This document shows positions 34,720 to 44,344 of a DNA stretch of 64,000 nucleotides, one piece after another (position 1 is the first letter of the stretch; each line of letters begins with the position of its first letter). Below the pieces are notes generated by a model. The model saw nothing but the letters and a program-made list of their open reading frames with translations. It searched no databases and was not told the DNA's origin. The DNA lies in contig JAEZLF010000310.1 of assembly GCA_023435925.1 (NCBI GenBank), forward strand, positions 6,031 through 70,030. Reading direction: 5' to 3'. This DNA comes from Bacillota bacterium. GTDB lineage: Bacteria > Bacillota > Clostridia > Acetivibrionales > DTU013. Position numbers and translations under genes: made by a program.

Positions 34720-35262
34720 TTAAACTGTTGGTATCTCTTCCGTATATTTAATAAGTGTACCTTCTGTATCCTGCGGTTGTGCCTTAAACTGAGCATCAAT
34801 TACAGTTTCCTTATTCTTTGCAAATGCAAGTGTAAATCCTGCCTGATTCTGACCAACTATTGTTACTCTTATATCTCCATCCTGTGCATCTTCATGCACA
34901 AAATGTATAACATATTTCTTTCCATCATCATTAGAAACTCCACCAATTTTAACAGTTCTCACTCCTGCCGCTTCCGAAACTCTAGCGGTAGAGCAAAGTT
35001 TTTTCAATGTATCGCCATTCCAAGTCATTATCCCTGATTTTAAAGTTGCTTCCTCTTTGGTCATAATAACTTTTGTTACCATTCCCATATCATCAACAGC
35101 TTCATACCACTCGGGCTTATATTCAAGACTTGCACCGCCTTGTATATAACCTAAACGATTTGTATCAACTTCTATAGCTGTATTTTCTGGTAATGTTCCG
35201 GTAAATTCCATGCAATATAACGTACCGCTTCCTAATACAATTTTTTCACCATCTGTAGCCAT
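34720..35262 (-). CDS. major tail tube protein
   Basis: 180 residues, beta-rich. MATDGEKIVLGSGTLYCMEF, then GYIQGGASLEYKPEWYEAVDD and a C-terminal half with VIHFVHEDAQDGDIRVTIVG. Length, composition and place between the tail terminator and the chaperone genes match siphovirus tail tube proteins. GAGGT precedes the ATG. Confidence 0.82.
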   Translation of the reverse strand: MATDGEKIVLGSGTLYCMEFTGTLPENTAIEVDTNRLGYIQGGASLEYKPEWYEAVDDMGMVTKVIMTKEEATLKSGIMTWNGDTLKKLCSTARVSEAAGVRTVKIGGVSNDDGKKYVIHFVHEDAQDGDIRVTIVGQNQAGFTLAFAKNKETVIDAQFKAQPQDTEGTLIKYTEEIPTV

Positions 35263-35278
35263 TTTATCTACCTCTTTT

Positions 35279-35617
35279 CTACAATTTTTCTACAAATTTT
35301 ATTTGGTATATCACCTGATATAGATCCTCAGATTCTATAAATGTCTCTGAAGTCTCATAATCGGCGTCTATATTCTCTAATACCGCTTCCAATGTTTGTT
35401 CAGCGGTTAAATCCTTCTTGCCTGTATAAAGCTCTATCTGATAATTTTTATATTTTCCATGAACCTTTTTATCGGAGGAAATATTATTATCAAATGACCG
35501 TAAATAAACAATATAAGGTGGTACAGGTAGAGGATTTTTTTCATCCACCTTGAAATGATGATATGCTACTGGATAACCAGTAGTTTTTAATTGTGTAAAT
35601 AACTCAGCTTGTGTCAT
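35279..35617 (-). CDS. tail terminator / minor tail protein (gpU-like)
   Basis: 112 residues. It starts MTQAELFTQLKTTGYPVAYH and contains PPYIVYLRSFDNN and QIELYTGKKDLTAEQ, a pattern seen in small alpha-beta tail completion proteins that cap the tube. It overlaps the upstream gp10-like gene by 4 nt. The assignment relies mainly on order and size. Confidence 0.65.
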   Translation of the reverse strand: MTQAELFTQLKTTGYPVAYHHFKVDEKNPLPVPPYIVYLRSFDNNISSDKKVHGKYKNYQIELYTGKKDLTAEQTLEAVLENIDADYETSETFIESEDLYQVIYQIKFVEKL

Positions 35618-35985
35618 CTCTGCACCACCTTTTCTATACGTTCAATAAGTTCTTGTTTTGCTTTTTCTTCGTTGGGGGAAATATGAGGCTTACCTTCTAC
35701 CCTACCACCATTTTGTTTAGCATGACCATGCTCAAGAAGATGGCTGAGTTGATAGTCCGTAGCATTATATGTCCTTAATCTGATATTGTTATCATCTTCA
35801 TATTCCACTTTTGATTTCCAGCCTTTAGCGTATTTACCTTTATCTTTTGGACTATCACGCTTTATATTATCCGTCATTTCTTTACTTACATCTCTGCATG
35901 ATTGTTTAACATCCTGCGCTACTTCGGCGGTATATTTTTGTAATTCATCTGCAATTAATGTTGATAAATCATCAATTGATGCCAT
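35614..35985 (-). CDS. HK97 gp10-like tail protein
   Basis: 123 residues from ATG 35985 (MASIDDLSTLIADEL). RDSPKDKGKYAKGWKSKVE and LSHLLEHGHAKQNGGRVEGK are the conserved gp10 blocks, including LLEHGHA. Members act at the head-tail joint or in tail assembly. Its start lies just inside the end of the preceding head-closure gene. Confidence 0.85.
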   Translation of the reverse strand: MASIDDLSTLIADELQKYTAEVAQDVKQSCRDVSKEMTDNIKRDSPKDKGKYAKGWKSKVEYEDDNNIRLRTYNATDYQLSHLLEHGHAKQNGGRVEGKPHISPNEEKAKQELIERIEKVVQR

Positions 35986-35986
35986 A

Positions 35987-36286
35987 CTATACACCTGCCT
36001 TTGATGCTAGATATAATTCAATTCGTTCATCGTTTCTTAAATAAGTTCGGTAAACAGAATATCTTTTAGAATTATAATCAACAATTGTTGCACCGTTATA
36101 ATCAAACTCAAAGATTGTGACTTTAAACTGTGACTTTAAACCTGATTGAGATGCTGAAAAATATTCTGCTTGAGATATACTTTCTATTGTACAAAAAACT
36201 TCTTTTGATACTTCCTGCTCAATTTGGTTTCCAATATCATCAGCGACTATGGATGTACTAATAAGACTAATTATTTCATCCCTCAT
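35987..36286 (-). CDS. head closure / head-tail adaptor protein
   Basis: 99 residues, MRDEIISLISTSIVADDIGN, then EVFCTIESISQAEYFSASQSG and a beta-rich C-terminus FKVTIFEFDYNGATIVDYN. The size, the start with a short helix and the order after a gp6-like connector agree with SPP1 gp16/HK97 gp7-type head closure proteins. It abuts the connector gene with no gap. Confidence 0.7.
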   Translation of the reverse strand: MRDEIISLISTSIVADDIGNQIEQEVSKEVFCTIESISQAEYFSASQSGLKSQFKVTIFEFDYNGATIVDYNSKRYSVYRTYLRNDERIELYLASKAGV

Positions 36287-36580
36287 TTATATCACCGCCT
36301 CTGTATATTCAGCAGATAATGATAGATGTGTTCTTAATAAGCTGTATGATTTCTGATATTTATCTGAATCAGGATTATTCCATCCAAAATTAGCTTTACA
36401 ATAAATGGATATAGCCCTTTTTATGAGAGGGTCAGTTTCATCATTAACCTTTTCTGGCAAAATTCCAATGAGAATCATATCAGCTTTAGCAGCTTTAATT
36501 AAATCATTTATCTCATTATCAAATGCAAGCGTAGAAGAACTTATCCTTAAAACTGTTTTTATATCATCAAAGAGAGCCAT
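36287..36580 (-). CDS. gp6-like head-tail connector
   Basis: 97 residues. MALFDDIKTVLRISSSTLAF DNEINDLIKAAKADMILIG and IKRAISIYCKANFGW show the helical pattern of the phage gp6-like/YqbG connectors, which form a ring beneath the portal. It is followed without gap by the head closure gene. Confidence 0.82.
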   Translation of the reverse strand: MALFDDIKTVLRISSSTLAFDNEINDLIKAAKADMILIGILPEKVNDETDPLIKRAISIYCKANFGWNNPDSDKYQKSYSLLRTHLSLSAEYTEAVI

Positions 36581-36594
36581 ATTAAAGCCCTCCC

Positions 36595-37224
36595 TTATAC
36601 CATCAAATAAGCATCTACGACTTTACCATTTAAGGCACTATTTAAGTCAATAGTATTACTTTCTAATACGGTTGCCGATACCGTTACTGTTGGCTCTGTT
36701 GCTTCAACTACATTATCAAGGTATGTATTTTTGTAGCAAATGGTATTATGTGCCAGTTTATATGGTATGCCTAATTTATCGCCCCATCCCACATCTACCA
36801 TCACGCTTGCTCCATCCTGAACAGGTATTGTAATAGTATCAATACTTGCAAAGGCTTTTGATCCTGTTATTGTTGCTGGAGTATCGGCGGTTACAGCGAA
36901 TGTTTCCGATATAGCGTCACCGTTGAGATTCTTTCCAGTTATTATTATATCGTTGCCGGATACATCTCCTGCGGTTGTTGCTGCTATTGTCACAGTGAGA
37001 TTCCTTGCGCATGGCGGCTGCTTAATCAAATCACCAGAATCCAAAATAAGGGCTTCGGCTTCTTCTCCGTTTGGTCCTTCCGCTCCGTCAATTATTCCGT
37101 CAGTATCGGCAGCTACCGCCTGAGTTGCCGACCATTTAAGATGTGCAAGAAAAGCACGATCAACAGATATTCCTTTTGCATCTGTTTTGATCTTTTGCCC
37201 CATGTCGAATTTATATGCTATCAT
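36595..37224 (-). CDS. virion structural protein of unknown role (possible head decoration)
   Basis: 209 residues, beta-rich, Ala/Thr/Ile-rich with repeated Ig-like strands (VTIAATTAGDVSGNDIIITG, ITIPVQDGASVMVDVG). It lies between major capsid and connector genes, the usual place of head decoration or fibre proteins. A few tens of nt separate it from the capsid gene. No family can be named with confidence. Confidence 0.6.
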   Translation of the reverse strand: MIAYKFDMGQKIKTDAKGISVDRAFLAHLKWSATQAVAADTDGIIDGAEGPNGEEAEALILDSGDLIKQPPCARNLTVTIAATTAGDVSGNDIIITGKNLNGDAISETFAVTADTPATITGSKAFASIDTITIPVQDGASVMVDVGWGDKLGIPYKLAHNTICYKNTYLDNVVEATEPTVTVSATVLESNTIDLNSALNGKVVDAYLMV

Positions 37225-37302
37225 AATATTTACTCCCTTCCAAAAATAAAAAGAGGAAGGTATTATTACCTATCCTCTCTATGGTCTTGTTTACCTCAAT
37301 TA

Positions 37303-38505
37303 CTATTTTGTATAATATGCAAATGCTGTTTTGGCAAACATCGGCAAGCCACCGGCGTAAACCTTACCTCTCCAGACTGTACTGTCTGCGGAGAATCCTG
37401 CAGAAGAATCTGCCTCAATAACAATTTCTTGGGATTCATTTACTATATACTGTGCCAAATCTCCATATGCAAACTCACCATCGGCCATTCTAGTTGTCAA
37501 TTCCACAGGTCTTGCATCAATGTAGTACTGTGTAGGACTACCAGCCACAACCGGTGCAGTGGTAACCAGTGGATTGCCGTTTGCATCAGTAATAGATCTA
37601 AACTCATTGAAGAAGGTCTTTCTATTCATGATCCAAGTGCCATTATCACCATAAGGACTATCAACGATTCCTTGCACTTCGTTCAGCAATTCCCAATCAA
37701 TATCAGTATAGGTCTTTACTGCGGAAGGTGCAGCTGAAACTGCGGTTTTGATACCAGTAAATTTAGATGTTGCAGGATTTCCAACTATAATGTAGTTTTC
37801 AAGCTGTAAACCAATGTATTTACCAATTTCCATAGCAAGATATCCTTCAAGTCCAGATATGCTATTTTTAAGCAGTAAATTCTTAACAGCTATAGTAGCA
37901 ACAATAGCCTGCTGGTTAATTGTGGCTTCTGTAAATGTGAATGTAAGCGTATCAGTTCCGTCCTCGTTATTCGTCGGAGCATCAGCAGTACCAATGGGAA
38001 TTGTTACATCTCCATTAAAGCCATACTTAGTGATTTTGGAATATAATCTACCATACTTAGTAATAATAGACTGTATCTGATTCAATGTTGTCTGAGGTAC
38101 AAGGTACTCAGCTCCGGCAGTAACGGACAATCCATTCATATCGATAATTGCTCTTTTACCCATTGCCATTATATCTTTATCAACTTCGGAAATTTTTCCA
38201 TTCATAAAGCTGCGGAAAAATGCGTCACGATATTGTGCACTCGCCCTATAATTTTCACTTGTTAATTCGTTTGTTTTCATATTAAATAAACCTCCCCTAG
38301 TCTCCTGTTCTGGAGCATCTTTCAATTTTTCGTTAATTTCATCTAAGCTATCTGATATCTTTCTAAGGTTTTCAGCTTCTGCTGACATTTCCTCAGTGGT
38401 CATTGTCGCTCTTGCATTTTCACACTTCTTCTTCAGCTCAAGTCTCTGCTGCTCAAGTTCTGCTTTTTGCCTTCTTAATTCTGCTGCTTCTTTTTGCGTT
38501 AACAT
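37303..38505 (-). CDS. HK97-fold major capsid protein with delta scaffold domain
   Basis: 400 residues. Residues 1-95 are a Glu/Lys-rich coiled-coil delta domain (LTQKEAAELRRQKAELEQQR), expected to be removed by the neighbouring protease. The capsid fold begins near ASAQYRDAFFRSFMNG and includes GAEYLVPQTTLNQIQSIITK and YGDLAQYIVNESQEIVIEAD, as in HK97-type capsids. It follows the protease gene by about 30 nt, the standard order portal-protease-capsid. Confidence 0.93.
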   Translation of the reverse strand: MLTQKEAAELRRQKAELEQQRLELKKKCENARATMTTEEMSAEAENLRKISDSLDEINEKLKDAPEQETRGGLFNMKTNELTSENYRASAQYRDAFFRSFMNGKISEVDKDIMAMGKRAIIDMNGLSVTAGAEYLVPQTTLNQIQSIITKYGRLYSKITKYGFNGDVTIPIGTADAPTNNEDGTDTLTFTFTEATINQQAIVATIAVKNLLLKNSISGLEGYLAMEIGKYIGLQLENYIIVGNPATSKFTGIKTAVSAAPSAVKTYTDIDWELLNEVQGIVDSPYGDNGTWIMNRKTFFNEFRSITDANGNPLVTTAPVVAGSPTQYYIDARPVELTTRMADGEFAYGDLAQYIVNESQEIVIEADSSAGFSADSTVWRGKVYAGGLPMFAKTAFAYYTK

Positions 38506-38535
38506 TTATAAAACCCCCACATTATTTTTTATTTA

Positions 38536-39126
38536 TTAAATAAGAGACAATTCTAAATCAAATAATGCTTTTGCTCTTTTATCAGCATCAGCTTTGCCTT
38601 TTAATTCTTGTTCTCTTTTCGACACGGTTTCCTCGGTTGCAATTGCCACCGTTTGTTGATAAGCTGCCCACGTGACCAGCGAAACTTCCGGTAAATCTGT
38701 AATATGTAGAATTGTATCAATCTTCTTATCATAATCTGTCTGCCATAAATCAGCATAAAATCTAAAGCTCATACTGTCTAACAATCCACGGCTAACTCTA
38801 TCGTACACATAATTATCCAATTCAGTATTACCTAAAGTCGCATCTATAAATAAACCAGTGCTATCAATTTTGAAAGTCAGGTTAATGCCATTCCTCGCTA
38901 AAAGTTGGTTATCATCATGCCCAAGTAATAACATTAAATCAGATAAGTCTACATCACTTAAAGCATTAGAATCCACCACTTCTGACCAGTCACTGTATCT
39001 ATAAGGATTTCCTTTAACGCCAAATACTACAGGATATCCTTTAACATGTCTTACTCCATCTACGGTTTCTGCACGAAATTCCCCACCTTTAAATAGTAAC
39101 GTTCGCTTTTCCAGTTTTTTATCCAT
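38536..39126 (-). CDS. HK97 family prohead protease
   Basis: 196 residues from ATG 39126 (MDKKLEKRTLLFKGGEF). The serine protease dyad is visible as His in LMLLLGHDDNQ and Ser in LLDSMSFRFYAD; EVSLVTWAAYQQT completes the family pattern. It cleaves the delta domain of the capsid during maturation. The ATG overlaps the end of the portal gene by 8 nt; a further upstream TTG is less likely. Confidence 0.92.
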   Translation of the reverse strand: MDKKLEKRTLLFKGGEFRAETVDGVRHVKGYPVVFGVKGNPYRYSDWSEVVDSNALSDVDLSDLMLLLGHDDNQLLARNGINLTFKIDSTGLFIDATLGNTELDNYVYDRVSRGLLDSMSFRFYADLWQTDYDKKIDTILHITDLPEVSLVTWAAYQQTVAIATEETVSKREQELKGKADADKRAKALFDLELSLI

Positions 39127-40318
39127 TCTCACCTTCACCTCCCTCAACTACATAATTTCCAGGTTTAAGTGCCTGAAAGTTTTTGCTTTCCAAAAACTCA
39201 TCCAGCCCTTTAGCTTTCTTAATTCCAAGACGTTTTCTGACTTCGTTTCTAGTCAGTACACCTCCAAAAATCATTTCTTTATAGAAAATGGTTTTAGCTG
39301 ATAAAGTACTAATTTCAAGATCAATAATTTCGGCTTGAATCCTATTGAAGTGATATATTTCAGTTTTGGAAAAGATTTTATAGGTTGTCTCTTCTTCTGT
39401 TTGCCAAATTACAGGCTTTATCGTGTTATCAACAAATTGCTCGTATTCAAGTTCGCTAGCACTGTGGTTTAATAACTTATCACTTACACCAAAATAATTA
39501 TAAATTAGCTTTATAATTGAATTTAACAATTCGGTATTGAGAGTATTGGTATTAAGTTTAAGCTCCTGAACATCATAATTGTTATCTATAAATCCAAAGC
39601 CAGTCGTATTCTCTGATGTTAAGTATAGCTCTTTAAATTCATTCAGCTTCTTTTGAGCATCTGTACCCTTTAATGGTATTACTGTCTTTATTAAAGCCAT
39701 TATGCGGTTTGCATTAACACTATCTTTGACAGCCTGTGATTGTAAAGTATTGACTATTTCAATATAATTACCAGTTGCTTGTGTTTTACTTCCACCTTTT
39801 ATTACTGGAAAACGCTGTAAATGAATTATATCTTCGTAATAGAATGAATACTCAGTTGAATTAAAGAAGATTATAAGTTTACCGTTTTCATCTCTTGTGA
39901 ATTCAAAACTGGTAAATGGCAAAGGATATAAAGCTTGTAATTGTCCTGATTCATCCCATTCAGGAGCGATAAAAACATTATTGGCTATCAATAACCTTGT
40001 ATACACATATGTCCAAAACACTTGAGGACATTGATATTGATTGCTTCTGACATTCAGGACATAGTTAACCTTATCATTTATTACATCTAGATTACCATCA
40101 AGATCAATTCTGACATGTTGCAATTGAATACTTGCAAGTTTTTCGGCTACAAAATTTATTGCTGTTCTAATTTCTGGAATATTATATAGGTCTTTAGATA
40201 TATTTAACAATGATGTTCCTTGGTTAAGCAAGTCTACTATTTTATTAATGGTTATAGCATTTTCTTTACTTTGTCCAAACCCATATAAGAATTTTTTAAT
40301 ATTATTAAAAGTTCCCAT
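39119..40318 (-). CDS. HK97 family portal protein
   Basis: 399 residues. Family blocks are EIRTAINFVAEKLASIQLQH, YPLPFTSFEFTRDENGK, YYEDIIHLQRFPV and the late LSAKTIFYKEMIFGGVLTRNEVR. It forms the dodecameric ring for DNA entry and exit. It lies 18 nt after the terminase gene and overlaps the protease. Confidence 0.92.
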   Translation of the reverse strand: MGTFNNIKKFLYGFGQSKENAITINKIVDLLNQGTSLLNISKDLYNIPEIRTAINFVAEKLASIQLQHVRIDLDGNLDVINDKVNYVLNVRSNQYQCPQVFWTYVYTRLLIANNVFIAPEWDESGQLQALYPLPFTSFEFTRDENGKLIIFFNSTEYSFYYEDIIHLQRFPVIKGGSKTQATGNYIEIVNTLQSQAVKDSVNANRIMALIKTVIPLKGTDAQKKLNEFKELYLTSENTTGFGFIDNNYDVQELKLNTNTLNTELLNSIIKLIYNYFGVSDKLLNHSASELEYEQFVDNTIKPVIWQTEEETTYKIFSKTEIYHFNRIQAEIIDLEISTLSAKTIFYKEMIFGGVLTRNEVRKRLGIKKAKGLDEFLESKNFQALKPGNYVVEGGEGENG

Positions 40319-40336
40319 CTACTCACCTGCCTTTCT

Positions 40337-42082
40337 TTAATTGATTTTGAAATCTTGATATTCCAAGAATAAATCTTCACATTTTTTGAAGGCTATGTAA
40401 GCCATGAGATATGAAGAATAGCCGTCAATACGTCCCTTAGAATGTGCTTTATCGGGTCTAATATTTTTATTAGGATCAATTGAAGCTGCTGTGTTAGTTG
40501 TACACCAGCGAAACAACCCATTATGTCTACTAAACTGCAATATTTTATCATCAAATAGAACTTTAGTTTCTTTCATTGGCTGCGATAAGGTTTTTGCTCC
40601 CCACGCAACTTCAAATAGAATTCCTCTACCTTCACTGTTTTCTCTCGGGAATCCGACTAAAGCCATATCATCAGCAAAATCGCTAAAATGCCATCTGTCC
40701 GCACCTATCTTCCAGAAAGTTACATCATATTTGTCTCGTAAATCCACAAACCACTGAACAATATGCTTTCTAGATACCAAGCTACCATCACATATTTGTA
40801 AAAGTTCTCTGTTTAAAGGATCTGAAGCATTCGTATACTGGAAACTTTGATATGCCATCTTATCAGATTTACTATTTAGTTCAATTCTCTGAGATGCTAT
40901 AAAATATTTTTGAAATAAATATAGTTTTTTATATATCGGTAGTAAAGCACTCGCACAAACTAAATCAGTAGTTTCTGCCAAGTCTGCTGCTCCTGCTGCA
41001 TATTTATTGACTAATATTTTATCATCCATTTCAATAGCACAAGCATCAACTTGCTTGAGGTTGAAATAAATAACACTGGAATTAGTAGCAATATTCATGT
41101 GTCTGTTAAGAAATGAAGGTAACTGTGCAGGGTCTTCAATGGCTTTTTGTAATTCACCTCTTATATAACTGTAAGTTGGCCTTGCTTCATTTATCCCAGG
41201 ATTTGCTTTAACCCATTTAGATTCATCCATGTAATCATCATCGATATCTAAACGGAAAATCATTGGAAACAGTCGTTCATTCGATTTATTATTTAATCGC
41301 TTAATACACCGTTCCAGTATTGAATCAAATATACCTTCACGAACATTTCCAAAAGTAGATATAACAACTCCTAACGGTTGTGTCCTAGCTCCACACGCAC
41401 TACTAAATACGTCATAAGTATTGCGATCTGTAATTAAAGCCGCTTCATCGACTATATAGCAAGATGGATTCAACCCTTCCTGCCCCTTGCTATTCTTGCT
41501 TCCAGCTTTCATATAACTATTAGTAGCTGGAAACAATAACATTTCTGCATTGTCCTTATCTCGTTTTGTTTTTACATATTTTCTTAATGTCTCGTTGTTT
41601 ATTAAAAAATTCTTAGTATTTTCATAGACTAATCCTGCTTGGGTTTTTTGCGTTGCTAAACACCAAACTTGTGCCCCTGCTTCACCGTCTAAAATTAGCA
41701 TATAGGCTGCAACAGCGCCTAGGAAAAATGACTTACCCCACTTCCGGCAACAAAAGAGTACTAGTTCTCTGAAATATCTAACATTAAGTGTTAATTCTAC
41801 ATCGAAAGTTTTAAAACCGAAAATGCAAGCTGCTATATATTTCTGTTCAATCGTTAATTCAAATGATTCTCCAGCCCATCTACCTTCTTTATGCTTGTTC
41901 ATTTTGCAGAAATCAATAAAGGTCTCAACGTCTGTATTATCATAAAAAATAGAATCATCTTTCATCAATGATTCTATCATTTCTTTCAAAAGCTTAATGT
42001 CATTACAATGTTTTTGTGGCTCACGTTCTACATAATCATGCCAATCACTTATGTATTTAGGTATGTTATTAATAATAGGCAT
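40337..42082 (-). CDS. terminase large subunit
   Basis: 581 residues. The ATPase has the variant Walker A CCRKWGKSFF and Walker B SCYIVDEAA, followed by the coupling motif VVISTFGN. The nuclease domain shows acidic residues in AAGAADLAETTDL, KIGADRWHF and RPDKAHSKGRIDGYSSYLMA. It cuts and pumps phage DNA into the prohead. It starts one nt before the end of the small subunit (ATG overlapping the stop), so the two are coupled. Confidence 0.93.
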   Translation of the reverse strand: MPIINNIPKYISDWHDYVEREPQKHCNDIKLLKEMIESLMKDDSIFYDNTDVETFIDFCKMNKHKEGRWAGESFELTIEQKYIAACIFGFKTFDVELTLNVRYFRELVLFCCRKWGKSFFLGAVAAYMLILDGEAGAQVWCLATQKTQAGLVYENTKNFLINNETLRKYVKTKRDKDNAEMLLFPATNSYMKAGSKNSKGQEGLNPSCYIVDEAALITDRNTYDVFSSACGARTQPLGVVISTFGNVREGIFDSILERCIKRLNNKSNERLFPMIFRLDIDDDYMDESKWVKANPGINEARPTYSYIRGELQKAIEDPAQLPSFLNRHMNIATNSSVIYFNLKQVDACAIEMDDKILVNKYAAGAADLAETTDLVCASALLPIYKKLYLFQKYFIASQRIELNSKSDKMAYQSFQYTNASDPLNRELLQICDGSLVSRKHIVQWFVDLRDKYDVTFWKIGADRWHFSDFADDMALVGFPRENSEGRGILFEVAWGAKTLSQPMKETKVLFDDKILQFSRHNGLFRWCTTNTAASIDPNKNIRPDKAHSKGRIDGYSSYLMAYIAFKKCEDLFLEYQDFKIN

Positions 42083-42474
42083 TACATCACTTTCTTCCGT
42101 TTAAGGAGCTTTAATAATTCGTCTTCCTGTTGTTGTGGTTTAGAAGCATCCATTGGCATTAACTCTGATAGCTGTTTGAATATAGAGATTTGATTTTTGA
42201 CCATGACATTATAGATTTCAACCTCAACGGTTTTCTTGAATCCCTTCTGATTTGCACCGTTCTGGTATTCTTCAACTACACCTTTTTGATTTATAGTTTT
42301 TTGCAGCTCATCAAGGGTAACCGTCATAAATGCTGCATTTTGTATTAAGGACTGGACTTTATCCATTGTTGACTTTGGCATGTTGTTAAATAATTCGTTT
42401 AATCTTTTTATCTCATTTTTAATTCTCTTTTCTTTATTTTTTATTTTTTTTAAATCATCTTCCATCTTTATCAC
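42082..42474 (-). CDS. terminase small subunit (P27-like)
   Basis: 130 residues. A Lys-rich helical N-terminus (MIKMEDDLKKIKNKEKRIKN), then MTVTLDELQKTINQKGVVEE and LKKTVEVEIYNVMVKNQ-like helices resemble P27-type small terminases, which bind pac/cos DNA. Its place just before the large subunit supports the call. Confidence 0.75.
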   Translation of the reverse strand: MIKMEDDLKKIKNKEKRIKNEIKRLNELFNNMPKSTMDKVQSLIQNAAFMTVTLDELQKTINQKGVVEEYQNGANQKGFKKTVEVEIYNVMVKNQISIFKQLSELMPMDASKPQQQEDELLKLLKRKKVM

Positions 42475-42569
42475 CTTTTTTCTTCGTATTGGGAACTACA
42501 CCGTCACATATGAGGCCTCGTGTAAAATGGAAACCCCACACTCGGTTCCCAATTATTGTTAGTTTTAAA

Positions 42570-42842
42570 CTATACCCCAGGGGGATTAAGAAATATTTGA
42601 AGACTTACTTTTTCTCCACCATGAACATGGTTATGGCAGTCTTGACATAGTAATTCTAGGAGACTCCAATTTAAAGAAATGTTTTCATCAAAGATATTCT
42701 TAGGAGTCAATTCAATTTTATGATGGACTATCTTCCCTGGACTTGAACATCTTTCACACAACCCAAACTTTGCAGTAAAAAAAGCATCACGCAATTCATG
42801 CCATGCCTTTGACTTATAAAACTTCTTTGCAAATTCTTTCAT
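42570..42842 (-). CDS. HNH endonuclease
   Basis: 90 residues. Two CxxC zinc knuckles flank the catalytic region: CERCSSPGKIVHHKIELTP and ELLCQDCHNHVHGG. HNH enzymes beside terminase genes assist cos cleavage in HK97-type phages. It opens the late structural operon; no clear sigma-A promoter is visible directly upstream on the leftward strand. Confidence 0.88.
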   Translation of the reverse strand: MKEFAKKFYKSKAWHELRDAFFTAKFGLCERCSSPGKIVHHKIELTPKNIFDENISLNWSLLELLCQDCHNHVHGGEKVSLQIFLNPPGV

Positions 42843-42935
42843 TGTACTACCTCACAAAAAAAAACATTTATTACGAATTTTAATAAAACGAAATTACAAA
42901 TCATACAATTAACCAAACCAATAGGAGGTGTATAT

Positions 42936-43115
42936 ATGCCGACAGCAGGAAAGACATTTCTCATTATGCTTTTAGTTATTGGTATTCTATTAATAGCTGG
43001 TTATTATATCAGTGGACAAAGGTATTACAAACTAAAAAGTGCAGGATTTGGATTAGTTATGTTTTCAATAGGTGTCTTTTTATTATTCGGCTTATTCCTA
43101 GATAGATTTATTTAA
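42936..43115 (+). CDS. small two-helix membrane protein, rightward
   Basis: 59 residues. MPTAGKTFLIMLLVIGILLI is the first membrane helix, and GFGLVMFSIGVFLLFGLFL the second, with a short loop GQRYYKLKS. AGGAGGTG lies 7 nt before the ATG. It is one of few rightward genes in the prophage and stands alone, divergent from the HNH gene. Such morons can act in superinfection exclusion, but nothing in the sequence proves this. Confidence 0.65.
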   Translation: MPTAGKTFLIMLLVIGILLIAGYYISGQRYYKLKSAGFGLVMFSIGVFLLFGLFLDRFI

Positions 43116-43116
43116 T

Positions 43117-43136
43117 AAAAAAGAGCCTTCCGGCTC
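43117..43136 (-). terminator. terminator for the leftward gene at 43183
   Basis: GAGCC (43123-43127) and GGCTC (43132-43136) around TTCC, followed on the leftward strand by TTTTTT. It may also stop the small rightward gene. Confidence 0.75.
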
Positions 43137-43182
43137 GATAGATATTTAACCAACTCCATTCCATAACTAATCCATTTCATAT

Positions 43183-43911
43183 TTATTCCTTATTCTGTTC
43201 ATCTATTGACTTACCATCTTCTAAATTATTTGATTTGGCTATACTATTATCATGATTATCAGCACTTTGTAACCAATTAAATATTTGTCTTGGTGTAAAA
43301 TTATCCTGATTTTCAGTGTATACTTTTAACGCGGAAGAATTTAATGTTTTAGAAAATATCTTAATTTTACCATTATCATTTATTTTCACTAGCATTAAAC
43401 TTCCAATACATATAAATGCATCATCTACATTTTGTAAAGATTGAACTAACTTTGCTACACCATCAGCTTGTAGGTTATTTACATCGGCTTGTGGTTTACT
43501 TATGTATGTTGCCACCAAACCATCATTTATTTTTTCAAAAGTATCTTGTGCTTCCTTTTTGTTCATTAATTCACGTGTTTTGAAAATTAATTTTTGTCGC
43601 CATGATCCATTTTCTTCGGGTAATTCAATTAACAAAATCGAAAAATCTTTTACTGTTTCTTGTAAATATGTTATTAACATTCTCTTGCTAATTGAGCTAA
43701 TGTTAAAGTCTGAAACATAGATTGTTGTGGGAATGTATTTCAAATCTACTTCTAAATAAGTATACAAACGAGAAATATAGTAGTAAAATTCTTTTATTAC
43801 TTTATTTTGCCTACTAATTTTCTTGTTTAGAAAATCTATTTTTCTTTCATTAATATAAGATTCGCTCTCATCATTATCATGCTCAAATTCATAATCCCCC
43901 ATTTTATTCAT
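43183..43911 (-). CDS. hypothetical phage protein
   Basis: 242 residues, acidic and hydrophilic: MNKMGDYEFEHDNDESESY at the start and IAKSNNLEDGKSIDEQNKE at the end, with an alpha-beta core (LKYIPTTIYVSDFNISSISK). AGGGAG lies about 9 nt before the ATG and a strong terminator follows, so it is an independent leftward unit ahead of the structural operon. A regulatory role is possible from its place only. Confidence 0.55.
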   Translation of the reverse strand: MNKMGDYEFEHDNDESESYINERKIDFLNKKISRQNKVIKEFYYYISRLYTYLEVDLKYIPTTIYVSDFNISSISKRMLITYLQETVKDFSILLIELPEENGSWRQKLIFKTRELMNKKEAQDTFEKINDGLVATYISKPQADVNNLQADGVAKLVQSLQNVDDAFICIGSLMLVKINDNGKIKIFSKTLNSSALKVYTENQDNFTPRQIFNWLQSADNHDNSIAKSNNLEDGKSIDEQNKE

Positions 43912-43939
43912 TATTCCACGCTCCCTTCACTTACCATAA

Positions 43940-44340
43940 TTCGCCACGAAAAGGAAAAATCCTGCTTTTCCCTTTAGAACTAAAACCTTTTAAGATAATA
44001 CTTAGAAAACATTTGTTTCACAGCACTGCACTTAGTATTTTAACATTAGGAATGTTCAGATAAACCCCTATAACTACTGTAAACACTGCATTACAAGCCG
44101 TTCATGAGCGCAATTCGCTTACTTGTGGATAACTAGGTCTTTTTTCAATTGATTTCCAAATAATTATCTGTTATGCTTTTATTAATAGAGCGTTTGGTCT
44201 TTCAAAAATATTTTAAATGCAGTTATCTTTTAGGTAAAGTGTATATAATATGTTTAGTAGGACAAACAATTAAAAATAAATACAAAATGTATTTTATATA
44301 GATAACAACAAATGTTAAATATTATGTGAAGGGAGGTCAC
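43940..44340. other. non-coding region with a DnaA-box-like site
   Basis: No gene in about 400 nt. TGTGGATAA at 44124-44132 is a perfect DnaA box on the reverse strand. There is only one, so I do not claim an origin here. Confidence 0.35.
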
Positions 44341-44344
44341 CAAT

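Noticed and set aside
37141..37737. Rightward 198-codon frame
   Set aside because: Opposite the capsid and neighbouring genes, Cys-rich and without ribosome site.
44124..44132. Replication origin at a DnaA box
   Set aside because: Only a single box and no initiator gene beside it; the iteron region is a better candidate.
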